This document shows positions 7,957-17,382 of a stretch of DNA of 64,000 nt, piece by piece (positions within the stretch are counted from its first letter, which is position 1; each line of letters opens with the position of its first letter). A program made the position numbers and the translations under genes. This stretch comes from an uncultured Paracoccaceae bacterium. GTDB taxonomy: Bacteria; Pseudomonadota; Alphaproteobacteria; Rhodobacterales; Rhodobacteraceae. Under the pieces are notes generated by a model. The model was not told the DNA's origin and did not search any database. It saw nothing but the letters and a program-made list of their open reading frames with translations. The DNA lies in assembly GCA_947503175.1 (NCBI GenBank), contig CANNCO010000001.1, positions 558,001 through 622,000 on the forward strand, read 5' to 3'.

Positions 7957-8846
7957 GCGGCGATCCGATTTGCAGCGAACTCCATGAAAAGCCTGACTTT
8001 CGGATCTTGCAGCCGTTTGTGCGGGTAGAGAAAGGCCAGTTGCACAGGCAGGGGAGGTGTGGCTTCGGCCACGGGGACAAGCGCACCAGATGCGAGATGC
8101 GGCGCGACCTCGAAGCTTGGTTTCAGAATGATCCCGTGACCTGCGAGGGCCCATTCTGTGAGCACATCGCCATCGTCGGATTCGAAGGGTCCGGTCACGC
8201 TGAACCGTTCGGGTCCCTGCGGGGTCTGGAGGGTCCAGCGATATTCGGGCGCTCCGGGGAAACGGAGGTTCAGACAGGCATGTCCCTGCGCGATGATCTC
8301 TGCACCGGTTTCCGGCAGTCCACGCGTTTCGATATAGGCGGGGGCTGCGCAGAGGACGCGCGGACAATCGGCGATCTTCCTGATCCTGAGCGTGGAGTCT
8401 TCGGGCGTTCCGAGAAACAGACCAAGATCGATGCCCTCAGCCGTGAGGTCGAAGCCGCGATCGGACAGGCGCAGGCGGACGTCGATCTCGGGGTAGTCCG
8501 CTTTGAACTCCGGCACGAGCGGCGCGATGAAACGCCGTCCGACACCAAGCGGCGCTGCCACGAACAGTGAGCCGCGGGGCGATTGCGTGACATTCATCAC
8601 CGCCGTTTCCGCCGCTTCAAGGGCCTCGATCACCTTCAGCGCACCTTCATAGAACAACCGTCCCTGTTCCGTGGGTTTCAGGCTGCGCGTCGACCGCTGG
8701 AACAGCCGCACACCGAGATAGGATTCCAGCTGTGCGATCCGCGCAGAGGCCACAGCAGGCGAAATGCGTTGATCGCGCGCGGCTGCGGACATGGAACCCA
8801 GTTCGTGTACGCGGGTGAAAGTGCGGATGTTATCGAGGTACGACAT
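7941..8846 (-). CDS. LysR-family regulator, probably of purine/ureide genes
   Basis: A 301-aa LysR-type transcription factor. Residues about 1-60 form the winged HTH (SMSAAARDQRISPAVASARI, with LQ..LGVRLFQRSTR-type wing), and about 90-295 the effector-binding domain. It is divergent from puuD across a 108-base gap containing a TTCGG-N8-CCGAA repeat, the usual LysR arrangement. The neighbours imply control by urate or a ureide, but the ligand cannot be read from sequence. Confidence 0.82.
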   Translation of the reverse strand: MSYLDNIRTFTRVHELGSMSAAARDQRISPAVASARIAQLESYLGVRLFQRSTRSLKPTEQGRLFYEGALKVIEALEAAETAVMNVTQSPRGSLFVAAPLGVGRRFIAPLVPEFKADYPEIDVRLRLSDRGFDLTAEGIDLGLFLGTPEDSTLRIRKIADCPRVLCAAPAYIETRGLPETGAEIIAQGHACLNLRFPGAPEYRWTLQTPQGPERFSVTGPFESDDGDVLTEWALAGHGIILKPSFEVAPHLASGALVPVAEATPPLPVQLAFLYPHKRLQDPKVRLFMEFAANRIAAQLPR

Positions 8847-8875
8847 CGGCCATTATCCAATCGGATTTGAAACTG

Positions 8876-8893
8876 TTCGGTTGAATTTCCGAA
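8876..8893. promoter_or_regulatory. Putative LysR binding site between lysR and puuD
   Basis: TTCGG-N8-CCGAA is a perfect interrupted dyad containing a T-N11-A core, in the 108-base gap between divergent lysR and puuD. Position and symmetry match a LysR box, though arms of five bases are short evidence. Confidence 0.45.
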
Positions 8894-8954
8894 TAGCGGA
8901 TAGTTCGGGCGCAAGCTAGGCTTTCAGCGCGAGGCACCATGGGAAAGGCGCGCC

Positions 8955-10175
8955 ATGTATGAATTTGCGATCATCTGGGACTGGCTGGGTTTCGCGCTGC
9001 GCTGGCTGCACGTGATCACCGCGATCGCATGGATCGGTTCGTCTTTCTACTTCATTGCGCTGGACCTGGGGCTGAACCGCGACATTCCCGGGCCGGCGGA
9101 TGGCGAGGAATGGCAGGTGCATGGCGGGGGTTTCTACCATATCCAGAAGTACCTCGTCGCGCCTGATGCGATGCCGGAACATCTGACATGGTTCAAATGG
9201 GAAAGCTATGCAACGTGGCTGTCCGGTGCCGCGCTTTTGGCGGTTGTCTACTGGGCCGGCGCTGAACTCTACCTGATCGATCTGGAAAAGGCGGAACTGG
9301 CTGTCTGGCAGGCCATTCTGATCTCGGCAGGCTCGCTCGCAGTTGGTTGGCTGATCTATGATCTGCTTTGCAAATCGCCTCTCGGTGAAACGCCGACGGC
9401 GCTGATGCTGCTTTTGTTCGTGGTGCTGCTGGCCATGTCATGGGGATATCATCAGATCTTCACGGGCCGGGCCGCCATGCTGCATCTGGGGGCATTCACG
9501 GCCACGATCATGACCGCGAATGTGTTTCTGATCATCATTCCGAACCAGCGGGTTGTCGTTGCTGATCTGGTTGCCGGTCGGACGCCGGATCCGAAATACG
9601 GCAAGATCGCCAAGCTGCGTTCGACCCATAACAATTATCTCACCTTGCCGGTGATTTTTCTGATGCTGTCCAACCACTATCCGCTTGCCTTTGCGACGCC
9701 CCATGCCTGGGTCATCGCGGCGCTGGTTTTTCTGATGGGGGTGACCATCCGGCATTTCTTCAACTCGATGCATGCGCGGAAAGGCCATCCTCATTGGACA
9801 TGGGGTGCGACGGCAATCCTGTTTATCGCGATAATGTGGCTTTCGACGGCGCCTGCGTTCAGGGACGGTTCGGCCAGTGCACAGGTGCTTACACCTGCCG
9901 CGGCGCGTTTTGCATCGGCGGACGGCTTCGATGACGCTGCGTCCATTGTTCAGGGGCGCTGTTCCATGTGCCACGCCCGCGAGCCGTTCTGGGACGGTAT
10001 CCGCTGGGCGCCGAAGGGCGTGGTCCTGGAGACAGAAGCCGACATCGCCCTGAATGCCCGCGAGGTTTTTCTTCAGGCCGGTGTGAGCCATGCCATGCCG
10101 CCGGCAAATGTCACGTGGATGGAAGCCGATGAGCGCGCGAAGATCGCCGAATGGTATCGGAACGCGTTCAACTAG
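8955..10175 (+). CDS. puuD: Membrane urate hydroxylase with C-terminal cytochrome c domain
   Basis: A 406-aa integral membrane protein of the PuuD type, which oxidises urate to 5-hydroxyisourate. The N-terminal about 300 residues hold roughly eight hydrophobic helices with conserved His positions (WLHVITAIAWIGSSFY, THNNYLTLPVIFLM). The C-terminal domain carries a haem c motif, CSMCH, near residue 336. Electrons from urate therefore probably enter the respiratory chain instead of forming hydrogen peroxide as in soluble uricase. It starts the pathway completed by uraH, UraD, PuuE and AllA. No strong ribosome site is visible; GGGAAAGGCGC precedes ATG. Confidence 0.92.
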   Translation: MYEFAIIWDWLGFALRWLHVITAIAWIGSSFYFIALDLGLNRDIPGPADGEEWQVHGGGFYHIQKYLVAPDAMPEHLTWFKWESYATWLSGAALLAVVYWAGAELYLIDLEKAELAVWQAILISAGSLAVGWLIYDLLCKSPLGETPTALMLLLFVVLLAMSWGYHQIFTGRAAMLHLGAFTATIMTANVFLIIIPNQRVVVADLVAGRTPDPKYGKIAKLRSTHNNYLTLPVIFLMLSNHYPLAFATPHAWVIAALVFLMGVTIRHFFNSMHARKGHPHWTWGATAILFIAIMWLSTAPAFRDGSASAQVLTPAAARFASADGFDDAASIVQGRCSMCHAREPFWDGIRWAPKGVVLETEADIALNAREVFLQAGVSHAMPPANVTWMEADERAKIAEWYRNAFN

Positions 10176-10306
10176 GGTCGACTGGTCCCGGTTTTCCCGG
10201 CGAGCGCATGGCACCCTAATCCTGGCCGAGTTCGGGGACGGTCAGTTTGGATTGTCTTTGTTCATCAGCCTCTTCTTTTGCTTCACACCTGCGATGCCGT
10301 CGCGCA

Positions 10307-12850
10307 TCAGAAGTCTTTCCAGTCGTCGTCCAGATCATCTTCGGCAGCGGGCTCGCTCAGACCATGTGTGCCGGTTGCTTTCAGGCGGGGTGCTGTCTGA
10401 ACGTCTTCGCTGGGCACGGTCGCGGAGTATTCAGAACTCGGCGGCGGGTTGACTCCCGAAACCCGAAAGCGGGAGACTGCCGTTGTCAGTTCTGCGGCGG
10501 CGCTGGTGAGGGTCTGGCTTGCCGCCGTTGTCTCTTCGAACATAGCGGCATTCTGTTGAGTTACCTGATCCAGCTGGCTCATCGCAGCATTGATTTCGGC
10601 AAGTCCGCCGGACTGCTCTTGCGCAGAGGCGGCGATGTCACTGACATGTTCGGAGATGTTGCCGACGCTTGACACGATCTCTTCGAGCGCGCTGCCCGCG
10701 TCACCGACCAGTGTGACGCCACGGGTCACATGATCGCCTGATTCGGAGATCAAGGCATTGATCTCACGGGCGGCATCGGACGACCGCTGCGCCAATGCGC
10801 GCACTTCCGATGCGACAACCGCAAACCCTCGACCGGCATCGCCGGCGCGGGCGGCTTCGACGCCCGCGTTCAGGGCCAGCAGATTTGTCTGAAATGCAAT
10901 ATCGTCGATCACGCTGATAATGCTAGATATCTGCTTCGAGGACTCCGCGATCTCGCCCATCGCAGATACGGCATCCTGTACGACCCCGCCGGATTCCTCG
11001 GCATTTTTTCGCGCTTCCGAGACGACTTCGTTTGCCCGGCGCGCGCCCTCTGCCGCGGAACTCACCGATGCGGTGATTTCCGTCAGTGCGGCGGCTGTTT
11101 CTTCGAGCGTTGCCGCCTGATGTTCGGTTCGCCGGGACAGGTCGTCTGCTGCGCCGGAGATATCGTCAACTTCGCCGCGGATCATTGCCGCGCGGGTCGA
11201 GACGGCGGATATCGCGTCATGGAGGCCGGCAACCGCCGCATTGAAGTCGTTGCGAAGCTGATCATTCTCGCCTGCGAAGGGCGTTTCGATCTTCAATGTC
11301 AAATCGCCGTTCGACAGGTGTTCCAAGGCGCCGCGCAAGGCGTCGATCATTTGGGTCTGATCCGCGACAAGACGCGCGCTCTCCTCTTCGGCCAGCCGCT
11401 TTTGACGCCGTTCCTCGGTGATATTCGCGCCAATCAGAACAGATTTCACATGCGTTCCGGCCTTGTTGAAGATCGGAGACAGACCCCCGTGCAGAACCGC
11501 GGGGCTTCCGGTCGCAGAACGGATTTCGAAGTCGCCGAACTGGGCGGTCGTGCCGTTCACGTTCCCAGCAGTCTTCGCGGAGGTCACGAGATCTTTCATT
11601 CCTGCGGCTTCGCCGACATCTGAAATCCCGGCAAGTACAAGGAAAGCGTCATTCGCGGCCACCAAGCGCCCATCGGCATGGAACTCGGCCTTGGCCTGGT
11701 TCTTGTCGAGCGAATCTATGATTGCCGCATTCTGACGCGAGATGGTGACATCCTCCCATTCCAGAATGTATCCGGTCCGTTGTTGATCTGCGTCGTCGAT
11801 CGGTGAGATTGCGAGACTGATCGTCAACGCGCCGAACTCCGCATCCAGATCGACCGTCGAAGACGTGTCTTTCAGTGTGCTCTGCTTACGGCGCAGCTCC
11901 GGGTGAAACGCATCAATCGTTTGACCGACGATATTGTCCGGGTCGAAACTGCTCATCTGGACCTTGAAATCGGACGCGTTCTGCCGGGCCAATCTGTCGA
12001 ATGCAGTGTTTGTGTAGATTACGGTCAAGTTCTCATCGGTGATCATCAGCGCTGCGGAACTACCCGCGAATCCTGCGCCCGTGAAGGCCGCGATCCGTGA
12101 TGCTTCTTCGGAACTCTTGAGTTGATCCCTGAACTGTTCGAGGGTCGTTGTGACCACACCGATTTCGCTGCCGCGGCGCGATTTGGGTATCGCGACGTCG
12201 TAATTGCCTAACGATACCTCTTTCATAGCGTGGGCGATCCGCGACAGAGGTACGGAGATAATGCGGCGCAGGGCAAAGCCCATGATCGCGATGATCACCA
12301 GAAAGATAACGCCGACCATGATGAGCGTTTCTGTCTTCTGCTGCACGATGCGTTCTCTCATGGAGTCCGTGTCCCACTGGATGACCACGGCACCGATGGG
12401 TGTGTCTGACGATCCGAAGACGACAGGGTTGGCGAAGATGAGGGCGCTCGGATCGGCGGCGGGTCTGCCCGTCTCGATGGCCTGTCGTCCAAGCGCCTCG
12501 AGCTGGTCGAGGTTCTCAATACTGGCAGTGTCGCCCGAAAGGATCTCGCCCTCGTTACTCATCGCGACGCCGCCGCGAATCTTTCCGTTCAGTCGCTCGA
12601 AGCTGTCGAGAAGGACCCGGTCGATGTCTTCGGTCTTGCGAAACCTCACGGACCCCCCGACTTGCGAGGCAAGAAGGCCCGTGAGCTCCGTTCCCGTACT
12701 GTTGATAGCAGAAGTGCCTGCGGATTCCGCTATGCTGAAGGACTTTGCCACCAGTATGCCGGCTATGGCCACCATCGAAAATGTCATGAAGACACTGACA
12801 CGCAGAAAAATCGAATCAGGCATGCGCCAAGAACGCTTACGATCCATCAC
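10307..12850 (-). CDS. Methyl-accepting chemotaxis protein with PAS domain
   Basis: An 847-aa chemoreceptor. The visible order is a transmembrane helix (about 15-38), a periplasmic sensor of about 130 residues, a second helix (about 175-195), HAMP, then PAS-like cytoplasmic domains (about 260-490). A second HAMP-like segment and a long signalling coiled coil follow, with the kinase-control hairpin [20 protein letters not shown]. The last five residues, DWKDF, fit the xWxxF pentapeptide that tethers CheR/CheB in high-abundance receptors. It lies 37 bases downstream of a secreted sensor-like protein and is probably cotranscribed with it. The ligand is unknown. Confidence 0.9.
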   Translation of the reverse strand: MMDRKRSWRMPDSIFLRVSVFMTFSMVAIAGILVAKSFSIAESAGTSAINSTGTELTGLLASQVGGSVRFRKTEDIDRVLLDSFERLNGKIRGGVAMSNEGEILSGDTASIENLDQLEALGRQAIETGRPAADPSALIFANPVVFGSSDTPIGAVVIQWDTDSMRERIVQQKTETLIMVGVIFLVIIAIMGFALRRIISVPLSRIAHAMKEVSLGNYDVAIPKSRRGSEIGVVTTTLEQFRDQLKSSEEASRIAAFTGAGFAGSSAALMITDENLTVIYTNTAFDRLARQNASDFKVQMSSFDPDNIVGQTIDAFHPELRRKQSTLKDTSSTVDLDAEFGALTISLAISPIDDADQQRTGYILEWEDVTISRQNAAIIDSLDKNQAKAEFHADGRLVAANDAFLVLAGISDVGEAAGMKDLVTSAKTAGNVNGTTAQFGDFEIRSATGSPAVLHGGLSPIFNKAGTHVKSVLIGANITEERRQKRLAEEESARLVADQTQMIDALRGALEHLSNGDLTLKIETPFAGENDQLRNDFNAAVAGLHDAISAVSTRAAMIRGEVDDISGAADDLSRRTEHQAATLEETAAALTEITASVSSAAEGARRANEVVSEARKNAEESGGVVQDAVSAMGEIAESSKQISSIISVIDDIAFQTNLLALNAGVEAARAGDAGRGFAVVASEVRALAQRSSDAAREINALISESGDHVTRGVTLVGDAGSALEEIVSSVGNISEHVSDIAASAQEQSGGLAEINAAMSQLDQVTQQNAAMFEETTAASQTLTSAAAELTTAVSRFRVSGVNPPPSSEYSATVPSEDVQTAPRLKATGTHGLSEPAAEDDLDDDWKDF

Positions 12851-12887
12851 TTCACCTTCTCAGTTTTTGGGTGTTGAAACCGGAACT

Positions 12888-13460
12888 CTAGAACAGTGCC
12901 TCGGCGTTGACGCCGACGGTCATTGCGCCGAGCACGGTGTTTGAGGATGGGTCGACGACCGGAATCGAAATCTGGCTTTGATATGTCTGGCTGGACTCAT
13001 CGAATTCCACCTCGCCGAAATGGGCTGCACCGGCGCCACGCGGAAAGGTTTCGCTGAATTTCGCCTCGTCGCCCTGCCAGTAGTCCGAGGTGACATCGCT
13101 TGCCGCCACGTTCAGCCCACGGGAATCCATGATGAAGACCTCCGTTATCGTGCCACCTGCCTCTGCCACGCGGTCACGTAAGAAGTCGGAAGCCGGGTTT
13201 TCGATGATCGGAGTGATTGTCGGCCTATCCGCAAGGCCTATCTGTTCCTGCCAGGCGGCATCGAGCGTGTCGATCTCCTCCTGCGACAGACCGGCGGTTT
13301 CGGCGTTCTGGCTGCGAATGGCATCGAGCAGGACCTGATCCTGAGCCCAGGTCATGATCTCCGATTCAAGAAAAGACTGCATTTTTGCTTCGAAGTCATT
13401 TGCTGTTGCCGGAAGGGCAAGAGCTGTCACCAAGGGTACGGCAAGAATGAATTGCTTCAT
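12888..13460 (-). CDS. Secreted Cache/PDC-like sensor protein upstream of chemoreceptor
   Basis: A 190-aa protein with a signal peptide of about 20 residues ending ALPATA. The mature part resembles a single extracellular Cache/PDC fold: a long N-terminal helix, then VFIMDSRGLNVAASDVTSDYW, EVEFDESSQTYQSQISIPV and TVLGAMTVGVN. It has no membrane helix or output domain of its own. I start it at 13460 because ACGAGG precedes that ATG; the frame could extend ten codons upstream. It lies just ahead of the chemoreceptor, so it may act as a periplasmic ligand-binding partner. That partnership is inference. Confidence 0.7.
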   Translation of the reverse strand: MKQFILAVPLVTALALPATANDFEAKMQSFLESEIMTWAQDQVLLDAIRSQNAETAGLSQEEIDTLDAAWQEQIGLADRPTITPIIENPASDFLRDRVAEAGGTITEVFIMDSRGLNVAASDVTSDYWQGDEAKFSETFPRGAGAAHFGEVEFDESSQTYQSQISIPVVDPSSNTVLGAMTVGVNAEALF

Positions 13461-13538
13461 GAGAACCTCGTTTCGAGTGTGTGCCCCCACTTGGGGTCAA
13501 CCGACGCCGGGACCCTAGAATCCAACAGTTTCAGTGGC

Positions 13539-13601
13539 GTTAACCGCCGATCGGCCCAATGGATGGTATTTTACAAAACTGGTTGTCGGGTCGTTAACCG
13601 C
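13539..13601. promoter_or_regulatory. Two GTTAACCGC boxes (CtrA-like) upstream of the chemotaxis pair
   Basis: The identical 9-mer GTTAACCGC occurs at 13539-13547 and 13593-13601, 54 bp apart. They lie in the gap between the sensor/MCP unit and the divergent GSCFA gene. TTAACC is the core of alphaproteobacterial CtrA sites, and CtrA commonly controls motility and chemotaxis genes in this order. The spacing and duplication are observed; CtrA binding is inferred. Confidence 0.45.
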
Positions 13602-13665
13602 GTTTCAATGCTGGCTATGGCAGGTTGGATTCGACACCGTTCCATATCCTGCCCCGGAGGTTCCC

Positions 13666-14616
13666 ATGCACAGACCGGCGCTCGTTGCCTTCAAGACCGC
13701 CATGAAGTCGGGGCCCAAGAAGCGGTTTCCGGGGCGGGCGGACGGGCGTTTTGACGGTCGCATGCTGATCCCCGAGATCGAGCCGGGATTTGGAATCGAA
13801 CCGGGAATGAACGTATTCACGATCGGATCGTGTTTCGCACGGAACATCGAGGCGGAATTGAGTGCGTTCACCCTTCCGACACTGGAGTTCTCTGTTCCGG
13901 AAAGTGAGTGGCCCCACCGGCCGAATGGCCTGTTGAACGAGTACAACCCTGCCGCGATTGCGCAGCGGATTTCTTGGGCCGTAAACGGGACAGACACCTC
14001 TGAGATGAACGAAACGCTTGTCGGAGCGGACGATGCCGTCAGCGATCTTCTGCTGCCTGCCGGGAGTCCCGTTTCCCGGTCAAGAGCGATTGCGCGCCGG
14101 AAAGAGATTGATTCGGTCTATCGCAAGTTGCCGGATGCGGATGCGCTGATCCTGACCCTTGGTCTGACGGAATGCTGGGAGGATACCGAAACGTCCAGTT
14201 TCCTGAACCGGATGCCACCGGTTCCGGTGATGCGGAGAGATCCGGGACGATATCGTTTCCACCGGCTGTCGCCGTTTGAGGCTGTCAGCCATCTTCAGCC
14301 CGCGCTTGAGGCCTTGATCAATGGTGGGCTGCCGCGCGTGATCCTGACGGTTTCGCCGGTCCCGTTGCAGACAACGGTGACCGGCGAGGACTGCGTGGTC
14401 GCGAACAGCCTGTCGAAGGCAACGTTGCGGCTTGTCGCCGATGAACTGGTGATGCGGTTTCGCGGAAAGATGGACTATTTTCCGAGTTACGAGATGGTTA
14501 CGTCCGCCGGGCTGGCGGCGTTTCAGGATGACCTCGTGCATGTGCGCCAGGGCGTCGTGAAGAAGGTCGTGGACCACATGATCCGCCTCTATGTGCGGGG
14601 TCAGGAGGCTGCCTGA
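13666..14616 (+). CDS. GSCFA-domain protein
   Basis: A 316-aa protein with the family-defining motif IGSCFARNIE near residue 58, followed by TLGLTECWE and VSPVPLQTTV blocks. The SGNH/GDSL-like arrangement (GSCF, later LTVSPVP and a C-terminal D..H) suggests a hydrolase or acyltransferase related to GDSL enzymes, but no substrate is known. The start at 13666 follows GGAGG by six bases; upstream extension to 13534 would lack a ribosome site and cross the GTTAACC boxes. It stands alone between the chemotaxis pair and the inositol genes with no clear partner. Confidence 0.75.
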   Translation: MHRPALVAFKTAMKSGPKKRFPGRADGRFDGRMLIPEIEPGFGIEPGMNVFTIGSCFARNIEAELSAFTLPTLEFSVPESEWPHRPNGLLNEYNPAAIAQRISWAVNGTDTSEMNETLVGADDAVSDLLLPAGSPVSRSRAIARRKEIDSVYRKLPDADALILTLGLTECWEDTETSSFLNRMPPVPVMRRDPGRYRFHRLSPFEAVSHLQPALEALINGGLPRVILTVSPVPLQTTVTGEDCVVANSLSKATLRLVADELVMRFRGKMDYFPSYEMVTSAGLAAFQDDLVHVRQGVVKKVVDHMIRLYVRGQEAA

Positions 14617-14697
14617 TCGGATTTCCCCATTTTTGCTGGCCGGTGTTCTGCCCATATGTCGGGATAGACCTGTGAATGTGCCCCGCTGAGGGAAGGA

Positions 14698-15690
14698 TCA
14701 GTATTCAAATTTGACCAGTCGTTCCGACTCTGATGATTGCGCGGCGGCATCGGCCAAGATCTGGGCGCGCAGACCGTCATTTGCATCCGGGCTGAGCGCG
14801 CGTCCATGCATCAGGGCGTCGATGAAATGGGTCATCTCGGCAAGATAGGCCGCTTCGTACCGCTCCAGAAAGAAATGCTTGGCCGGGGCGGACCGGAAAC
14901 CCGATGGCCCGGCGATCTGTACGAGCGACTGAAGCGCATTTCCAGCAGACAGCATTCCCTTCGATCCGTGCACCTCGATCCGCTGGTCATAGCCATAGCT
15001 TGCCCTGCGTGAGTTCGATATCTGGCAGATCCGCCCACTCGCGGTCTTGAGCGTTACGACTGCCGTGTCCACATCCCCGGCCTTGCCGATCTCTGGATCA
15101 ACAAGGCAGGAGCCTATCGCAAAGAGCTCCACCGGCTCCTCGCCCAGAAGAAAGCGCGCCATGTCCAGGTCATGGATCATCATGTCACGAAAAAGGCCAC
15201 CGGATTTCGTGATGTAGTCGATGGGTGGGGGCGCGGGGTCGCGCGAGGTGATTGCGACCAGTTCGAGGTCGCCGATTTCGCCATCGCGGAGGCGCTGTTC
15301 GAGCTGAGCGAAAGAGGGATCGAAACGGCGATTGAATGCGGTCAGGAAGGGGACGCCCGCCTTGGCGACGGCATCGATGCAATCGCGGACCCGCTCGCTG
15401 GAAAGTTCGATCGGTTTTTCACAGAAGATCGCCTTGCCGGCGGCAGCGGCAGTGTGGATCGTGTCATAATGGGTGTCCGTCGGCGTGGCTATGATCACGG
15501 CGTCGATGTCGTCGCTTGTGATCATCGCATTTGGATCGCGGCTCTCTGCGCTGTACCTGTCGGCGAGCGATTGGGCAACGGATGGGATGGCGTCGGCAAC
15601 GGCAACAAGTCTTGCCTCCGCGATCTTGCCGATACTAAGCGCATGGACCTGTCCGATGCGGCCACATCCCAGAAGTCCCAACCTGATCAT
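14698..15690 (-). CDS. iolG: Inositol 2-dehydrogenase (Gfo/Idh/MocA family)
   Basis: A 330-aa NAD-dependent dehydrogenase that would oxidise myo-inositol to 2-keto-myo-inositol. The N-terminal Rossmann motif is GLLGCGRIG, the family lysine is in EKPIELS (about residue 95), and the catalytic Asp/His pair is in MIHDLDM (about 170). This set matches bona fide IolG better than the other Gfo/Idh proteins in the window. It is the last gene of the iolD-C-B-J-G operon and its start overlaps the stop of the aldolase gene. Confidence 0.86.
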   Translation of the reverse strand: MIRLGLLGCGRIGQVHALSIGKIAEARLVAVADAIPSVAQSLADRYSAESRDPNAMITSDDIDAVIIATPTDTHYDTIHTAAAAGKAIFCEKPIELSSERVRDCIDAVAKAGVPFLTAFNRRFDPSFAQLEQRLRDGEIGDLELVAITSRDPAPPPIDYITKSGGLFRDMMIHDLDMARFLLGEEPVELFAIGSCLVDPEIGKAGDVDTAVVTLKTASGRICQISNSRRASYGYDQRIEVHGSKGMLSAGNALQSLVQIAGPSGFRSAPAKHFFLERYEAAYLAEMTHFIDALMHGRALSPDANDGLRAQILADAAAQSSESERLVKFEY

Positions 15691-16532
15691 GCTGCATCGC
15701 TCCTTGGGGGTTTGAGGCTGCGCAGGACGGTTCGCGCGGCGGCTTCGACCGGAGCCTCGATCTGTTTGAGAATTCCTATGCGGTCAAAGACATTCGGATC
15801 GCTGGCGAGTGTGGCGCGCAGCGCCGCTCCGAAAACCATTCGCAGTTCTGTTCCGATGTTGAATTTGCAGATTGCCGATCCGTGGGCGAGCCTTTGGCGT
15901 TGCGCAGGGGGAATGCCCGACCCGCCATGAATGACCAGTGGTAAAGACGTGACAGCCTCGATCTCCCGAATGCGGTTCTCATCGAGGCCGCCTTGTTGGT
16001 TCTGCTGAAGATGTACGTTGCCAACGGAAATCGCCATCGCATCCACGCCGGTTTCATGGGCAAAGCGGGCCGCTTCTTGGGGGTCGGTTCCTTCCGACGC
16101 ATCACCCTGATCATAGCCGACAAAGCCGATCTCACCCTCGCAGGAAACACCCGCCGCATGGGCCATTTCTGCGATCCGGGTCGTTTCAACGATGTTTTCG
16201 GCAAGGGGTTTGCGCGAGCCGTCATACATGACGGAAGTGAACCCGCTCTCGATAGCGATGCGGCAGTCTTCGGCGCTGTAGCCGTGATCAAGATGTGCCA
16301 CGACTGGAACCGTAGCGGCCTCGGCCAGAGTGCGGAACATCGCGCCCAGGACGGGCAAGGGCGTGTGCTCCCGGCATGAGGGCCCTGCTTGAAGGATCAG
16401 CGAACACTCTTCGGCCTCGGCTGCGCTGACATAGGCGCGCATATCCTCCCAGCCCAGGCAGACGAGGCCGGCCACGGCATAGCCTTCGGAATAGGCCGGC
16501 TGAAGCACTTGCGAGAGTGTCGCAAGCGTCAT
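15687..16532 (-). CDS. iolJ: Class II aldolase, probable DKGP aldolase (IolJ)
   Basis: A 281-aa class II fructose-bisphosphate aldolase family protein. Zinc and phosphate motifs are intact: HLDHGY (about residue 80), CEGEIG, VIHGGSGI and NIGTELR. In an iol operon the expected reaction is cleavage of 2-deoxy-5-keto-gluconate 6-phosphate to malonate semialdehyde and dihydroxyacetone phosphate. Many proteobacteria instead carry a C-terminal domain on IolC for this step; here IolC is short and this separate aldolase fills the gap. The ATG overlaps the iolB stop. Confidence 0.82.
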   Translation of the reverse strand: MTLATLSQVLQPAYSEGYAVAGLVCLGWEDMRAYVSAAEAEECSLILQAGPSCREHTPLPVLGAMFRTLAEAATVPVVAHLDHGYSAEDCRIAIESGFTSVMYDGSRKPLAENIVETTRIAEMAHAAGVSCEGEIGFVGYDQGDASEGTDPQEAARFAHETGVDAMAISVGNVHLQQNQQGGLDENRIREIEAVTSLPLVIHGGSGIPPAQRQRLAHGSAICKFNIGTELRMVFGAALRATLASDPNVFDRIGILKQIEAPVEAAARTVLRSLKPPRSDAA

Positions 16533-17371
16533 TTGAACTTGGCCACCATGTCCAGAATGCCCGGGATTGTGTGAAGCTGGGCAGCATGGGTCGGTTCGAA
16601 ATACTGGACCAGCGACCGCTGGCTGAGGCCCCCCAGAATGGTGAAATAGTACATCTCGTATCCCGGCATCACGACACAGGGGTGATAGCCCTTGTCGAGG
16701 CAGATCGTGGAGCCGTTGACGATGTGATAGGCCTCGCCCGGGCCCTTTTCCTCGCGCTGGAGGATTTGCACGCCGGAACCGTAGTCGGGGCGGAAGCGGA
16801 AGTTGTAGGTCTCATCATGGCGGGTTTCGTCTGGCAGGCGGTCGGTGTCGTGTTTGTGGCTTGGGAAGCCCGACCAGCCGCCCTGACCAACGGTGTAGAG
16901 CTCGCTGACCAGCAGGCGCCCGACCTTGCCGTGCTGTTTCTGGCCGAGGATATGCTTGATTTTGCGATGGGTTTTGGTTTCGTCCGAACCGTATTGAACC
17001 AAGTCTAGTTCGTCTTTGCGGACCGCGAAGGGTTCGTAGACCTCGTCGAATTTCGCGCCTGCAATAAAGACTTCGGCGGTGTCCGAGCGGCAGGTGAATT
17101 CGGCCTGTGCTGCTGTCGGCACGTAGACACCTTCGGGTTCGCCGTCCCAGACATCGGTGCCGCGCCCACCGAGACTTTTGACCGAAAAGCTGCCGACCGT
17201 CACGTCGATCGTTCCTGTGGCCGGAACGATGCAGGTTTCGTAACCGGGGATCGCGTAGGCGTAGGTCTCGCCCGCCTTCAGTTTCACGATGTTGAAATAG
17301 TTCAACGGGACAAGAGCGTTGTCAGCCGCCACGATGGCTTCGTTCTTGTTGTCATAGGGCGGGATATGCAT
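16529..17371 (-). CDS. iolB: 5-Deoxy-glucuronate isomerase
   Basis: A 280-aa double-cupin isomerase that converts 5-deoxy-glucuronate to 2-deoxy-5-keto-gluconate. Diagnostic segments are the GFPSHKHD and DETYNFRF metal-binding stretch in the second cupin and GYHPCVVMPGYEMYYF near the C-terminus. The length matches the family. It sits 11 bases downstream of iolC and overlaps the aldolase gene, in pathway order. Confidence 0.95.
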   Translation of the reverse strand: MHIPPYDNKNEAIVAADNALVPLNYFNIVKLKAGETYAYAIPGYETCIVPATGTIDVTVGSFSVKSLGGRGTDVWDGEPEGVYVPTAAQAEFTCRSDTAEVFIAGAKFDEVYEPFAVRKDELDLVQYGSDETKTHRKIKHILGQKQHGKVGRLLVSELYTVGQGGWSGFPSHKHDTDRLPDETRHDETYNFRFRPDYGSGVQILQREEKGPGEAYHIVNGSTICLDKGYHPCVVMPGYEMYYFTILGGLSQRSLVQYFEPTHAAQLHTIPGILDMVAKFK

Positions 17372-17382
17372 CGGGTGTCCTT

